DNA of 64,000 bases, from assembly GCF_007830235.1 (NCBI RefSeq), contig NZ_VLKI01000008.1, positions 50,515 to 114,514 on the forward strand, read 5' to 3'. Under the pieces are notes generated by a model. That model saw only the letters and a program-made list of their open reading frames with translations. It searched no databases and had not been told where the DNA came from. This document shows, one piece after another, positions 52,985 through 62,015 of this stretch. Made by a program: the position numbers and the translations under genes. Source of the stretch: Cytobacillus oceanisediminis (GTDB taxonomy: Bacteria > Bacillota > Bacilli > Bacillales > Cytobacillaceae). How positions within the stretch are numbered: position 1 is the first letter of the stretch; every line of letters starts with the position of its first letter.

Positions 52985-53026
52985 ATTTAAAAAGGGTGTG
53001 CTGATCCCTTTCTCAGCACACCCTTT
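52985..53026 (-). terminator. Terminator of lutABC
   Basis: AAAGGGTGTGCTGA (52991-53004) pairs perfectly with TCAGCACACCCTTT (53013-53026), then Ts on the minus strand. Confidence 0.9.
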
Positions 53027-53032
53027 CACCTT

Positions 53033-53752
53033 TTACAAATCTTCAATAACAATATATGCTGCTTTGACTGGTCCATGGACACCGACGACGAGGTTCATTT
53101 CAATATCGGCAGAGTTGCTTGGCCCTGTTATAAAATTGATGCAAGATGCTACCTGTTCTCCTAACTCTACTCTTTCACGGATCATCCTTGCCGCTTGTGT
53201 CATGCGGGGAACCAGTGAGCTTTTAGGGATAAGGATTACTGATGCAGCAGGCAGAAAGCTGACAGTGCGGCCTCGATTCTTGCCGCTGAACAGGACAGCT
53301 GTGCCAGATTCAGCCAGTGTAATATCGCTGATCGTGATTCCGATATTTGCATGCTCGGCATACCCTATATTTCTTTTTTCCAAGGAATAATCCCATTCGT
53401 GTATTTCCACATTTTCTTTCGGCCAGATTTCCTTGAACAGCGGTGTAAGCCCGAATTGTCCAAAGCGGTCGTCCTTCCAGGCTACGACTGGACCTCCGCC
53501 ATATTCGGAAACAATTTCTTTCACTGTTTCCGGTAAATGGTTTGCGTCCGTTACAAGCAAATCCGTGTGTATTTTCGTACACTGGGTTTTTAAGGCTTCG
53601 AGCAATTCATCTGCATTCGCTTCTTTTAAAACCGCATCCTGGGGGTTATAACTCCACTTTGGCCGCTCGACTTCTGAGGCTCTTTTTTCTCTGCCTAAGC
53701 GGCTTGCAACTTTGCTGAGAAAAGTGTCTCTGTTCTGAATTGTTCCTCTCAT
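53033..53752 (-). CDS. lutC: Lactate utilization protein C
   Basis: This is a 239-residue DUF162/LUD protein of the LutABC L-lactate oxidase complex. The sequence [42 protein letters not shown] is the LUD core. ATG at 53752 lies inside the end of lutB (four-base overlap ATGA), preceded by AGGAGG. Last gene of the operon, with a strong terminator. Confidence 0.92.
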   Translation of the reverse strand: MRGTIQNRDTFLSKVASRLGREKRASEVERPKWSYNPQDAVLKEANADELLEALKTQCTKIHTDLLVTDANHLPETVKEIVSEYGGGPVVAWKDDRFGQFGLTPLFKEIWPKENVEIHEWDYSLEKRNIGYAEHANIGITISDITLAESGTAVLFSGKNRGRTVSFLPAASVILIPKSSLVPRMTQAARMIRERVELGEQVASCINFITGPSNSADIEMNLVVGVHGPVKAAYIVIEDL

Positions 53753-55173
53753 TGCTGTCCGCCTCCTTTTGGCCGGTTTATGAACCAATCCCGGAATCTT
53801 TCTTTATTTGGTGCCGGAAAATCGCGGATCTCCGTCCAGGCTTTTAAAGGTCCTGGCCCCTTTGTTATTTTATCGCCTGCTGTAAACGGGTTCATCGCTG
53901 TTGGAGCTAGTTTTGACCCCAGCTTATAGAGCGATGGCGAAGCTGCTCCAAGTCCAAAAGCCTTCATAGCCATTTTTTCTGATATTGGAGCCCTTCCCTC
54001 TTTTTCCACAATAACCTGGCGGTGCTTATGAAGGAGTTCATGGAGCGGTATTTTAACCGGGCATGCTTCCGTGCAGGCTCCGCATAAAGTTGAGGCATAC
54101 GGCAGTTCCTTATAATCATCATAGCCACCCAGCAATGGCGAAAGGACCGCTCCGATCGGACCGGAGTATATGGAACCGTATGAATGCCCGCCTACATGCC
54201 TGTATACCGGACATACATTGACACAGGCAGCACAGCGAATGCATTGCAGGATGGATTGGAACTCTCCTCCCAAAATACCTGATCGCCCATTATCAACAAT
54301 GACCAAATGGAAGTCTTCCGGACCATCAACATCGAGCCTTTCTTTGGGTCCTGTCAGCACTGTAATATAGCTGGTAAGTTTTTGGCCGACTGCGCTTCTT
54401 GTCAGCATGCTGACTAGTATCTCCATTTCTTCATAGGTAGGAACAAGCCTTTCCATACCCATTACAGTAATTTGGGTCTTTGGCAAAGCCGTCACCAGAT
54501 CTGCATTGCCTTCATTTGTTACCAGCGTTATGGAACCTGTTTCCGCAACGGCAAAATTGCAGCCTGTTATGCCAACGTCTGCGGTTAAATACTCCTGGCG
54601 AAGCATTTCTCTTGCATGCCAGGCCAGCTCTTCCGGCTTCTCAGTATTCTGATAATTCAACTTTTCCGCAAACACGTCACGAATCTGTTCTTTATTTTTA
54701 TGAAGGGCCGGTGCTACGATATGGGATGGGGGATCATGGTCGTCCACCTGCAGGATGTATTCTCCCAAATCCGTTTCAATGACTTCACACCCTGCCTCTT
54801 CCAAACAGGCATTCAAATGGATTTCTTCCGTAACCATTGATTTTGACTTAACTACTTTTTTGGCCTTTTTCTTTTCAATAACTTCCCTTATATAACTTGA
54901 TGCTTCTTCTGCAGTTTCAGCAAAATAAACGTGGCCGCCCCTTTCCGCCACATTTTCGCTTAATTGATATAAGTAGTAATCAAGATTCTCAAGGACATGC
55001 TTGCGTATTTCTTCAGCAAGAGACCGCCATTCTTCCCAATTCCCTAACTCGGCAGCAGCATCGAGCCTTCTTGTCTGAAGCCTTTCCTGCGCTCCTGAAA
55101 CAGCCCCTCTCATAAAGCTGTTGTTTATGCCGGCATTTACACGCTCTTTAAAATCGTCCGTGCCGATTTTCAT
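53749..55173 (-). CDS. lutB: Lactate utilization iron-sulfur protein B
   Basis: This is a 474-residue iron-sulfur protein. An N-terminal LUD domain is followed by two 4Fe-4S motifs, [15 protein letters not shown] and [12 protein letters not shown]. LutB is expected to carry electrons from lactate oxidation in the LutABC complex. ATG at 55173 is chosen because AGGAG precedes it by six bases; an earlier ATG two codons up is too close. It overlaps lutC by four bases. Confidence 0.93.
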   Translation of the reverse strand: MKIGTDDFKERVNAGINNSFMRGAVSGAQERLQTRRLDAAAELGNWEEWRSLAEEIRKHVLENLDYYLYQLSENVAERGGHVYFAETAEEASSYIREVIEKKKAKKVVKSKSMVTEEIHLNACLEEAGCEVIETDLGEYILQVDDHDPPSHIVAPALHKNKEQIRDVFAEKLNYQNTEKPEELAWHAREMLRQEYLTADVGITGCNFAVAETGSITLVTNEGNADLVTALPKTQITVMGMERLVPTYEEMEILVSMLTRSAVGQKLTSYITVLTGPKERLDVDGPEDFHLVIVDNGRSGILGGEFQSILQCIRCAACVNVCPVYRHVGGHSYGSIYSGPIGAVLSPLLGGYDDYKELPYASTLCGACTEACPVKIPLHELLHKHRQVIVEKEGRAPISEKMAMKAFGLGAASPSLYKLGSKLAPTAMNPFTAGDKITKGPGPLKAWTEIRDFPAPNKERFRDWFINRPKGGGQQ

Positions 55174-55211
55174 AGCCATCTCCTATTCCCCCCAACAAAA
55201 ATCATGTATGT

Positions 55212-55928
55212 TCAGCGGCTATTTAATACTTCTGCGATATGCAGTACCTTAATCTGCTTGCCCTGCCGCCCAATTCTTCCGCCGATATTCATTAAACAAC
55301 CTGCGTCAGCGCCTATCAGGAATTCCGATCCAGTCTCTTCAACATGATGGACCTTTTCATCTACCATTTGTTCAGATATCTGTGCCATTTTGACTGAGAA
55401 CGTTCCGCCAAAACCACAGCATTGCTCTTTCCCTGGAAGCTCGGTAAATTCGAGGCCTTTAACATTCCCTAATAATTTTATTGGTGCTTCCTTTACCCCA
55501 AGAAGCCTGGTCATATGGCAGGACGTATGATAGGTGGCTTTCCCATCAAGTCTCGCGCCAACATCCTCTACCTTTAAAATATCCACGATAAATTGCGTGA
55601 GTTCATATGTTTTTTCTGCCAGTCTTTTGGCTTTCGGTTCCCAAACTGGATCGCCTTTAAAAATTTGCAGATACTCATGAAACATATAAGAGCATGAACC
55701 AGAAGGAGAAACAACATACTCTGAATGTTCAAATGCTTCGATCATCCTTTTCATTGCTTCCTTTGATTCTTTTACATAACCGCTATTAAATGCAGGCTGC
55801 CCGCAGCAAACCTGTGATTCCGGAAAATCTATTATACATCCAAGCCTTTCAAGCAATTCGACTGTTGCTTTGCCGGCGTTTCCCTGAAACATATCTACCA
55901 GGCATGTTGCAAAAAGGCTTACCTTCAT
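55212..55928 (-). CDS. lutA: Lactate utilization Fe-S protein A
   Basis: This is a 238-residue protein with two cysteine-rich CCG domains ([16 protein letters not shown] and [12 protein letters not shown]), as in heterodisulfide reductase-like LutA and GlcF C-terminal parts. It is the first gene of lutABC, which lets cells oxidise L-lactate to pyruvate. GGGAGAGGG precedes ATG at 55928. It is divergent from the radical SAM gene across 206 bases, where a LutR-type operator might be found but is not identified. Confidence 0.92.
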   Translation of the reverse strand: MKVSLFATCLVDMFQGNAGKATVELLERLGCIIDFPESQVCCGQPAFNSGYVKESKEAMKRMIEAFEHSEYVVSPSGSCSYMFHEYLQIFKGDPVWEPKAKRLAEKTYELTQFIVDILKVEDVGARLDGKATYHTSCHMTRLLGVKEAPIKLLGNVKGLEFTELPGKEQCCGFGGTFSVKMAQISEQMVDEKVHHVEETGSEFLIGADAGCLMNIGGRIGRQGKQIKVLHIAEVLNSR

Positions 55929-56134
55929 TCTTTCCCTCTCCCTAAGCTATAAAATTTTTATATCTTACATTTTACTATATTTCTAACAAGCTTTGGCGTT
56001 GTTTTAATAATATTCAAATAATTATCAGCGATTGCTGCCTCTGAACTGACAATGTTTTACTTCATTTAATTCCGTTAAAAATATGATACAATTATATGAT
56101 GTTTAAGTTGGCTAATAAAGGGAGTTTAAAATAG

Positions 56135-57883
56135 ATGAAAGTAATTGCAAGTACGTTGAATGCCAAATATATTCATACAAATATAGCGATTCGCTATTTG
56201 AAGGCATATGCCGAGCCAGATTTCAATGTAGAAATAGCTGAATACACGATTAAAGACCCTGTAATGAATATTGTTACAGATCTTATCAGCAAAAAGCCAT
56301 CTGTGATCGGCTTCAGCTGCTATATCTGGAATATTGAAGAAACGATTAAGGTTATTAAAATGATTAGAAAGATTGATCCCTCCATTCATATTGTAGCTGG
56401 AGGACCTGAGGTAACGTATGATGTTGCTGAATGGATGGAGAATGTTAAAGAGTTTGATTATATCGTTATTGGCGAGGGTGAAGAGACCTTTAAGCAGCTA
56501 TTAACAGAATTGGATGGCGGCTTGAATATGGAGAACGTGCACGGCCTAGCTTTCAGAAAAAACGGCCAGGTGCATACGAACCCTCAGCGAAACAAACTTG
56601 ACTTGCGCGAGCTGCCTTCTCCATTCCGATTTGAAGAAGATATTCCACATCTATCCAAGCGTGTTACCTATATAGAAACAAGCCGGGGCTGTCCCTTCAG
56701 CTGCCAGTTCTGCCTTTCGTCAATCGAAGTCGGCGTACGCTATTTTGACAGAGAAAAGATTAAGGAAGACATCAGATATTTAATGAAGAACGGTGCGAAA
56801 ACCATTAAATTTGTAGACCGGACTTTCAATATCAGCCGTAGCTATGCTCTTGAAATGTTCCAATTTTTAATTGACGAGCATCTGCCTGGAACCGTATTTC
56901 AGTTTGAAATCACTGCTGATATCATGCGGCCGGAAGTGATAGAGTTTTTAAACAAGGAAGCGCCTTCAGGACTGTTCCGTTTTGAAATTGGCGTGCAGTC
57001 AACCAATGACTATACAAACGAACTAGTAATGAGGAAGCAGAACTTTGATAAGCTATGCCGTACTGTTACGATGGTTAAAGATGGAGGAAAAATTGACCAG
57101 CATCTTGATTTAATTGCAGGCTTGCCTGAGGAAGATTATCATTCATTCAAGAAAACGTTCAATGATGTTTTTGCGATGCGCCCGGAAGAACTGCAGCTTG
57201 GATTTTTAAAAATGCTCCGGGGCACAGGGTTAAGGCTAAGAGCCGAGGAACATCAATATATCTATATGGACCATTCACCATACGAAATACTAGGGAATAA
57301 TGTTTTATCTTTTGATGACATTATCCGTATTAAACAGGTTGAGGATGTACTAGAGAAATACTGGAATGACCACAGGATGGATGCCACCATCGAATATTTG
57401 GTTACAAAAGTCTTCCCAACGCCATTCGATTTCTTCCAGGAGTTTGGCAGCTATTGGGAGCTAAAAGGCTGGTCCAGAATCGGACATCAGCTAGAGGATC
57501 TTTTCAGACGCCTGTTTGAATTCCTGCAGTCAAAAGATATAGCGGACCTGGATATGGTTGAAGGTCTAATGAAGTATGACTATATTTCCAAGCAAAAGTA
57601 CAAGCCAAGAAAGCCATGGTGGCAGGCTAGCTTTGAAAGGGCGGAAAGGTCAAAGATTTATCAGCACCTGCTGGAACATCCAGCACAGCTTGGAGAAGAT
57701 TTTTCCAGCCTTAAGCTGAATGAAAAGGAAATATATAAACACACATTGCTCGAAAGATTGTCTTTTAATTTAGAGAAATATTTAGTCGAAGGAAAACTTG
57801 AAAGGATGGAAACTGCCTTTCTTGCCTATTTTGATTCGAGTTCAGAAAAGGTATCCATCTTTTCTAGTTCTCTTAAATTATAG
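56135..57883 (+). CDS. B12-binding domain radical SAM protein with C-terminal DUF4080
   Basis: This 582-residue protein has an N-terminal cobalamin-binding-like domain (about 1-130; IGFSCYIWNIEETIKVIKMIRK, AGGPEVTYD), a radical SAM core with cluster motif CPFSCQFC (about 188), and the C-terminal DUF4080 region. The GCPFSCQFCLSSIEVG block is the SAM-cluster site. Members perform radical methylation or rearrangements; the substrate is unknown. It starts ATG at 56135, AAAGGGAG upstream. Its stop codon (TAG) uses the first base of miniature element copy I. Confidence 0.87.
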   Translation: MKVIASTLNAKYIHTNIAIRYLKAYAEPDFNVEIAEYTIKDPVMNIVTDLISKKPSVIGFSCYIWNIEETIKVIKMIRKIDPSIHIVAGGPEVTYDVAEWMENVKEFDYIVIGEGEETFKQLLTELDGGLNMENVHGLAFRKNGQVHTNPQRNKLDLRELPSPFRFEEDIPHLSKRVTYIETSRGCPFSCQFCLSSIEVGVRYFDREKIKEDIRYLMKNGAKTIKFVDRTFNISRSYALEMFQFLIDEHLPGTVFQFEITADIMRPEVIEFLNKEAPSGLFRFEIGVQSTNDYTNELVMRKQNFDKLCRTVTMVKDGGKIDQHLDLIAGLPEEDYHSFKKTFNDVFAMRPEELQLGFLKMLRGTGLRLRAEEHQYIYMDHSPYEILGNNVLSFDDIIRIKQVEDVLEKYWNDHRMDATIEYLVTKVFPTPFDFFQEFGSYWELKGWSRIGHQLEDLFRRLFEFLQSKDIADLDMVEGLMKYDYISKQKYKPRKPWWQASFERAERSKIYQHLLEHPAQLGEDFSSLKLNEKEIYKHTLLERLSFNLEKYLVEGKLERMETAFLAYFDSSSEKVSIFSSSLKL

Positions 57884-58132
57884 GTTCTGTTAACCTTGAG
57901 TGTTGACTTCCGCTGCAGGCACTCAGAGAACCGCGGGCTTCCGGGAGCCTCCTCGGCGTTTTACGCCTGCGGGGTCCCCCTTGGGTAGCTGCACCCGCAG
58001 GACTTTGGAAAAGCTTCTTTGAATAAACACCGCACGAAGGAAATGCGAATGGAATTTCGAGGATTCTCGCGCCTTTCGCTCCAATCAACACGTGCTAAAT
58101 CAACATTTAGCTTTAAACATAGCCAAATTATA
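57875..58132 (+). mobile_element. Miniature inverted-repeat element, copy I (242 bp)
   Basis: The element spans 57883-58124 with exact AAATTATA duplications (57875-57882 and 58125-58132). The ends are GGTTCTGTTAACCTTGAG and GCTTTAAACATAGCC. It is full length with the complete core. The left duplication holds the last sense codons of the radical SAM gene, and the element supplies the G of its TAG stop. Confidence 0.9.
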
Positions 58133-58140
58133 AGATCAGC

Positions 58141-58170
58141 AAAAAACCGGCCACTTTCGCCGGTTTTTTT
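58141..58170. terminator. Terminator after the frameshifted small gene
   Basis: ACCGGC (58146-58151) and GCCGGT (58159-58164) form a stem flanked by A and T runs. Confidence 0.75.
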
Positions 58171-58483
58171 TAGCACTTATCATCATTCTTCTTTTTATTT
58201 TTTTCACGGTTCATAAATGGAAGTTCATATAATTTATTTGCATTTATATCGCCAAACTCCATGCCAAATTCAACATTAGAAGAATTGCTTTGTTTGGCGT
58301 CATTTTGCTCCTTTTTTTCCACTAGGCTCTTCCCTCTGTCCCATGTTTGGAGTTGCGGTTTGCGTTTTTCATTGGGTTTTCACCCTGGCTGAATTCAGCC
58401 GAAAACTCTGATTCCTGTAAGTTTTTCTTAGGTGTTTTGCTATATTTCTCAACCGCATTATATTCAGCTTTGCGTTTAGCCAT
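58170..58483 (-). pseudogene. Small spore-type protein gene with a frameshift
   Basis: The first frame, from ATG at 58483 (AGGAGGA ribosome-binding site), gives 53 residues starting MAKRKAEYNAVEKYSK with EFSAEFSQGE, then a stop at 58322. One base more in an A-run near residue 36 would continue it in the next frame (KPNEKRKPQLQTWDRG... NVEFGMEFG...) to 58170, about 104 residues. The continuation contains a second EFGMEF motif and reads as one protein. I infer a single gene broken by a one-base deletion, or a sequencing error. Style matches the gene at 195-374. Confidence 0.6.
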
Positions 58484-58634
58484 CCTAATCTCCTCCTGAA
58501 AAGAAAATTTACTTTTTTATTTTCCGTAAAAAAACGGGTTTCATTCCTGAATTCAGTTTCCTTATTTTACTGCTGAAAACAATCAATAAAATAACACACT
58601 CAGTAAAAAATAAGTAAAAAAGGAATGAGCCGCT

Positions 58635-58985
58635 TTGACAAATAAGAACAGTAAAAACAAGAAGAACTTCGGTATTGATGAGACACTTCCACACCAAATT
58701 GAGGCACCAAGCTTTAAGGATACTGGAATGGAGCTGCAGCCGCCGTTTGAGAATTCGTTCGGCGTTACGATTGGGGACAGTTTTTACTCCTCAGACAACT
58801 CACCCCTGGAAAAATGGAGCGATGAAACAGATCCTGCAGTAATGGCTGGCGATGAATGGGTTCATCCGACCAATGATATTGGCTGGAACACAACTGAAAA
58901 CAAAGAATTGCTTGAAAGCAAGAAACCGCCTCAGGGGTATCCTTTCATGCACCCGACAAAGGATGTCAGCCGCGGAACTGATTAA
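58635..58985 (+). CDS. Small soluble protein, DUF3905-like (116 aa)
   Basis: This 116-residue protein has a charged start and the tail EKWSDETDPAVMAGDEWVHPTNDIGW...HPTKDVSRGTD, a conserved pattern I associate with DUF3905 (name not verified). The start is TTG at 58635 after an AAAGGAA site. Its family occurs in Bacillaceae near spore or stress genes. The function is unknown. It converges with ktrD, sharing a terminator. Confidence 0.65.
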   Translation: MTNKNSKNKKNFGIDETLPHQIEAPSFKDTGMELQPPFENSFGVTIGDSFYSSDNSPLEKWSDETDPAVMAGDEWVHPTNDIGWNTTENKELLESKKPPQGYPFMHPTKDVSRGTD

Positions 58986-58995
58986 GACAATAAAT

Positions 58996-59036
58996 GTAAA
59001 AAAGCAGTCCGGAAGCTCTTCCGGGCTGCTCTTTTA
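58996..59036. terminator. Terminator shared by DUF3905-like gene and ktrD
   Basis: AGCAGTCCGG (59003-59012) and CCGGGCTGCT (59021-59030) form a stem between A and T runs, useful in both directions. Confidence 0.85.
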
Positions 59037-60398
59037 GCCAATAATAACTCGTTCTTTTGGATAATGAAAATTAGGCTGCTTTTCTTTCCCGCCAATAATA
59101 TATAAGAATGAAGTCAACCCAATCCTTCCAATAAACATTAATGCCATAATAATGCATTTTCCAATATTCGATAATTCTGGGGTTATCCCCATTGATAAGC
59201 CTGTTGTTCCGAAAGCAGAACAAACCTCAAATATTATCTCTATAATATGGTGTTCTTGTTCAGTAATGCTGAGAGTGACAACGGAGATAAAGCACATCCC
59301 TACCGCAAGCAAGGTGATTGCCAACGATTTCAGAATATCATCCTCGTGAATTTCTCTCTTAAAAACCTTAATATCACGATTCCCCTTGGCAAAATGGTAG
59401 ATGAAGAGGATATTTACTGCAAATGTAGTCGTTCTTATTCCTCCTCCGACCGAACTTGGGGAAGCTCCGATAAACATCAAAATACTCATTACCAGAAGCG
59501 TAGGCATAGTAAATTCGCTCACATCCATAGTTGCTAGGCCTCCGCTTCTTGTCGTAGCTGATTGAAAAAACGCGTAAAAAAAACTTTCATGCCAGCTCAT
59601 ACCCTTAAAGTAATGGCCATATTCAAACAAAAGCAGGATAACAGTACCGATTACTAAAAGAACAGCATACGTAACAGTTGTCAGCTTAGCAAATAAGGAA
59701 AAACGGAACGGCTGTTCATTATCCCATTTATTTCTGAACAAATAAGCCTTTGTTTCAATAAGAACCGGGAATCCGATAGCCCCTAATGTAATTAGAATGA
59801 TATGAATGAGCTGGACAAAGTAATCGCCAGCATAAGGCTGCAGAGATGCTCCTGTAATATCCATCCCTCCGTTAGTTGTAGCACTTACAGAGGCAAATAG
59901 AGCATGGAGAAAGGCTTCCTCCCATGTGGAATAATATTTTAGAAAATGAAAGCCAAGTATTAGCGCTCCCAAAGCCTCGATTACAAGGATGATTTTAATA
60001 ATTTCCCTTATTAAGTTAACAAGTCCGGATAAAGCATACTGATTATGGTCCACCATAATCAGGCGGCGCCCCCTCAATCCGATTTTACGGCCAAGCAATA
60101 GCCAAAAGAAGGTGCCCAAGGCCATAATTCCTATTCCGCCAAACTGCAGAATAAACATGATAACAAAATAGCCGAAAACGCTGTATGTTTCAGAAATATT
60201 AACCACTGTCAGGCCCGTTACACTGACAGCACTGACTGCAGTAAAAATTGTGTCGATAAATGCGACCTCAACACCTGGTTTATGTACACCAGGTATTCTT
60301 AATAAAAGAACTGATACAGAAACTGCCAATAAATAATATCCTGATATTACTTGGGCAGGTGTTAGTTTATCCAGCCAGAGTCTTAAGTCTTTCCACAT
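59034..60398 (-). CDS. ktrD: Potassium uptake channel subunit (KtrD/KtrB type)
   Basis: This is a 454-residue TrkH-superfamily channel with four M1-P-M2 repeats. Selectivity filters are seen as AVSVTGLTV, SATTNGGMD, SATTRSGGL and AFGTTGLSMG, with the conserved glycines. It imports K+ (and Na+ in some) and needs a KtrA/KtrC-type RCK partner, which is not in the window. ATG at 60398 follows AAAGGG; a longer frame upstream lacks support. In B. subtilis ktrD (ykrM) also lies in this region. Confidence 0.9.
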   Translation of the reverse strand: MWKDLRLWLDKLTPAQVISGYYLLAVSVSVLLLRIPGVHKPGVEVAFIDTIFTAVSAVSVTGLTVVNISETYSVFGYFVIMFILQFGGIGIMALGTFFWLLLGRKIGLRGRRLIMVDHNQYALSGLVNLIREIIKIILVIEALGALILGFHFLKYYSTWEEAFLHALFASVSATTNGGMDITGASLQPYAGDYFVQLIHIILITLGAIGFPVLIETKAYLFRNKWDNEQPFRFSLFAKLTTVTYAVLLVIGTVILLLFEYGHYFKGMSWHESFFYAFFQSATTRSGGLATMDVSEFTMPTLLVMSILMFIGASPSSVGGGIRTTTFAVNILFIYHFAKGNRDIKVFKREIHEDDILKSLAITLLAVGMCFISVVTLSITEQEHHIIEIIFEVCSAFGTTGLSMGITPELSNIGKCIIMALMFIGRIGLTSFLYIIGGKEKQPNFHYPKERVIIG

Positions 60399-60536
60399 AT
60401 TGTACCTGTCCCTTTCGAAATTTTTCCTAACCCTTATCATAATGAATATACCCTGTTTTTTAAAGTGATATAAGATAATTCGCAGGAAGTTTTTTATTTT
60501 TATATAATGAAAACAAAATAAATCAGGAGGTATTAC

Positions 60537-61655
60537 ATGTTATTGCCTGATCTTGCTGAGAAAATTATTGCTGAAGTACGCAAATTCCTTCATGAAGATA
60601 TCATTGTTGCCAATACATCAGGGGTGATTATTGCAAGTACGGATCCAAGCAGAATCGGCACCTTTCACGAGGGTGCATTCATTACGGTGAAAAATAAAGA
60701 TAAGATCATCATTACAAATGAAGACCAATTAAGGCTGCAGGGAGTAAAAGCAGGAATTAACCTGCCGATCTTTTTTAAAGGAGAAACTGCAGGAGTTATA
60801 GGAATTACTGGGGACCCTGTAAGGGTTTCTTCATTCGGGGAGATCATCCGTAAAATGACAGAGTTATTTATAAGCGAGAGCTATTATGCAGAACAGCTGG
60901 ATTGGCAGGCCAGAGCACTGGAAGGTTTTATGTTTGACTGGCTGCAGACAAAAGAATGGGATCCTTCATTCAGAGAACGGGCTCATTTGCTTAAAATCAA
61001 CCTTACGATAGACAGGCAAGTCTCCATTGCTGAATTTAAGCAAAATCATTTATTGATGCATAGGGATCTCTGGAATTCAATCCTTTCCTGGAAGGAAGCC
61101 AGGCAGCAGGATTTAATCATTCGCTGGGGAAATGACAGAATTGTATTATTATCTGGAATCTCTTCTTCAAATAATGATATATCTTCAAAAGATAAGGTGC
61201 TCCGATTCCATCGCTTTCTGGAGAGCCTGCTATCTGTACAGGTTTGCATAGGGACTGGTAAGCGGATGTCCCCTTCCAATTTGCCGGATGCATTCAGACA
61301 GGCAGAACGGGCTTTAAAAATAGCAAAAGAACGGGGCAAAGTAATATTCGACGAAGATTTGACTATGGAAATGATATTTGATGATCTTTCAGCAGAAACA
61401 AAAAATGATTTTATAGATCGAACGGTTGGCTCTATTATTCATGAACAGGATTTAATGTTAACACTTAAGGAATTATTTAAACAAAATCACTCTTTGAAAA
61501 ATACAGCTGAGGCGCTTCATATACATATTAATACACTTCATTATAGACTTAAGAGAATCTATGAGTTATCCGGGTTACATACATCAAATATTGAGGATTT
61601 AATCAAATTGTTTTTAGCTATAAGACTTTTAGAGGAATATACAAAAAACAGCTGA
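60537..61655 (+). CDS. CdaR family regulator, probable glycolate operon activator
   Basis: This is a 372-residue regulator of the sugar-diacid (CdaR) family. The N-terminal sensing domain (LLPDLAEKIIAEVRKFLHEDIIVANTSGVIIASTDPSRIG) is followed by a GGDEF-like region and a C-terminal PucR-type helix-turn-helix (LFKQNHSLKNTAEALHIHINTLHYRLKRI). B. subtilis YsfB lies beside glcD (ysfC) and glcF (ysfD), as here, so control of glcDF is inferred. AGGAGG precedes the ATG. Miniature element copy J lies before glcD. Confidence 0.85.
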   Translation: MLLPDLAEKIIAEVRKFLHEDIIVANTSGVIIASTDPSRIGTFHEGAFITVKNKDKIIITNEDQLRLQGVKAGINLPIFFKGETAGVIGITGDPVRVSSFGEIIRKMTELFISESYYAEQLDWQARALEGFMFDWLQTKEWDPSFRERAHLLKINLTIDRQVSIAEFKQNHLLMHRDLWNSILSWKEARQQDLIIRWGNDRIVLLSGISSSNNDISSKDKVLRFHRFLESLLSVQVCIGTGKRMSPSNLPDAFRQAERALKIAKERGKVIFDEDLTMEMIFDDLSAETKNDFIDRTVGSIIHEQDLMLTLKELFKQNHSLKNTAEALHIHINTLHYRLKRIYELSGLHTSNIEDLIKLFLAIRLLEEYTKNS

Positions 61656-61686
61656 CTTCGTTATCATTTTTCATGCATTTATCCAT

Positions 61687-61711
61687 AGCAGGGGTTCCCT
61701 GCTTTTTTTTA
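61687..61711 (+). terminator. Terminator of the CdaR-type gene
   Basis: AGCAGGG (61687-61693) and CCCTGCT (61697-61703) with a short loop, followed by eight Ts. Confidence 0.85.
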
Positions 61712-61725
61712 TACTGAAATTATAA

Positions 61726-61964
61726 ATAGGCTTGCTCTGTTAAACTTGCCTGTTGATTTCCACTTCAGGCACTCAGCAAACCGCGGGCGGTCCGGCGATC
61801 CTCGGCTACTTGCGCCTGTGGGGTCTCCCTTTGACTCGCTTCTCCCGCTGGACATTGAATAAGCATCCGTGAATAAACACTGCAGGAAGGGAGGTGCTCG
61901 CGCCTTCCGCCCCAATCAGCAGGGTGCCAATATCAACAATGAGCTTCAACAGAACCATAGGCTT
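61726..61964 (+). mobile_element. Miniature inverted-repeat element, copy J (223 bp)
   Basis: The element spans 61734-61956 with exact ATAGGCTT duplications (61726-61733 and 61957-61964). The ends are GCTCTGTTAAACTTG and GAGCTTCAACAGAACC. The core is nearly complete but the AAATGC stem has gone. It lies between the CdaR terminator and glcD, 60 bases before the glcD start. Confidence 0.9.
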
Positions 61965-62015
61965 AAGAAAAATAGTACCTCCGAACACAAAAAATTCTAA
62001 GGGAGAGATACATGA

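Noticed and set aside
10894-61988. Reading frames of 60-90 codons through the miniature elements (for example near 10934, 36907, 57961 and 61806).
   Set aside because: They follow the repeat, lack ribosome-binding sites and differ in every copy.
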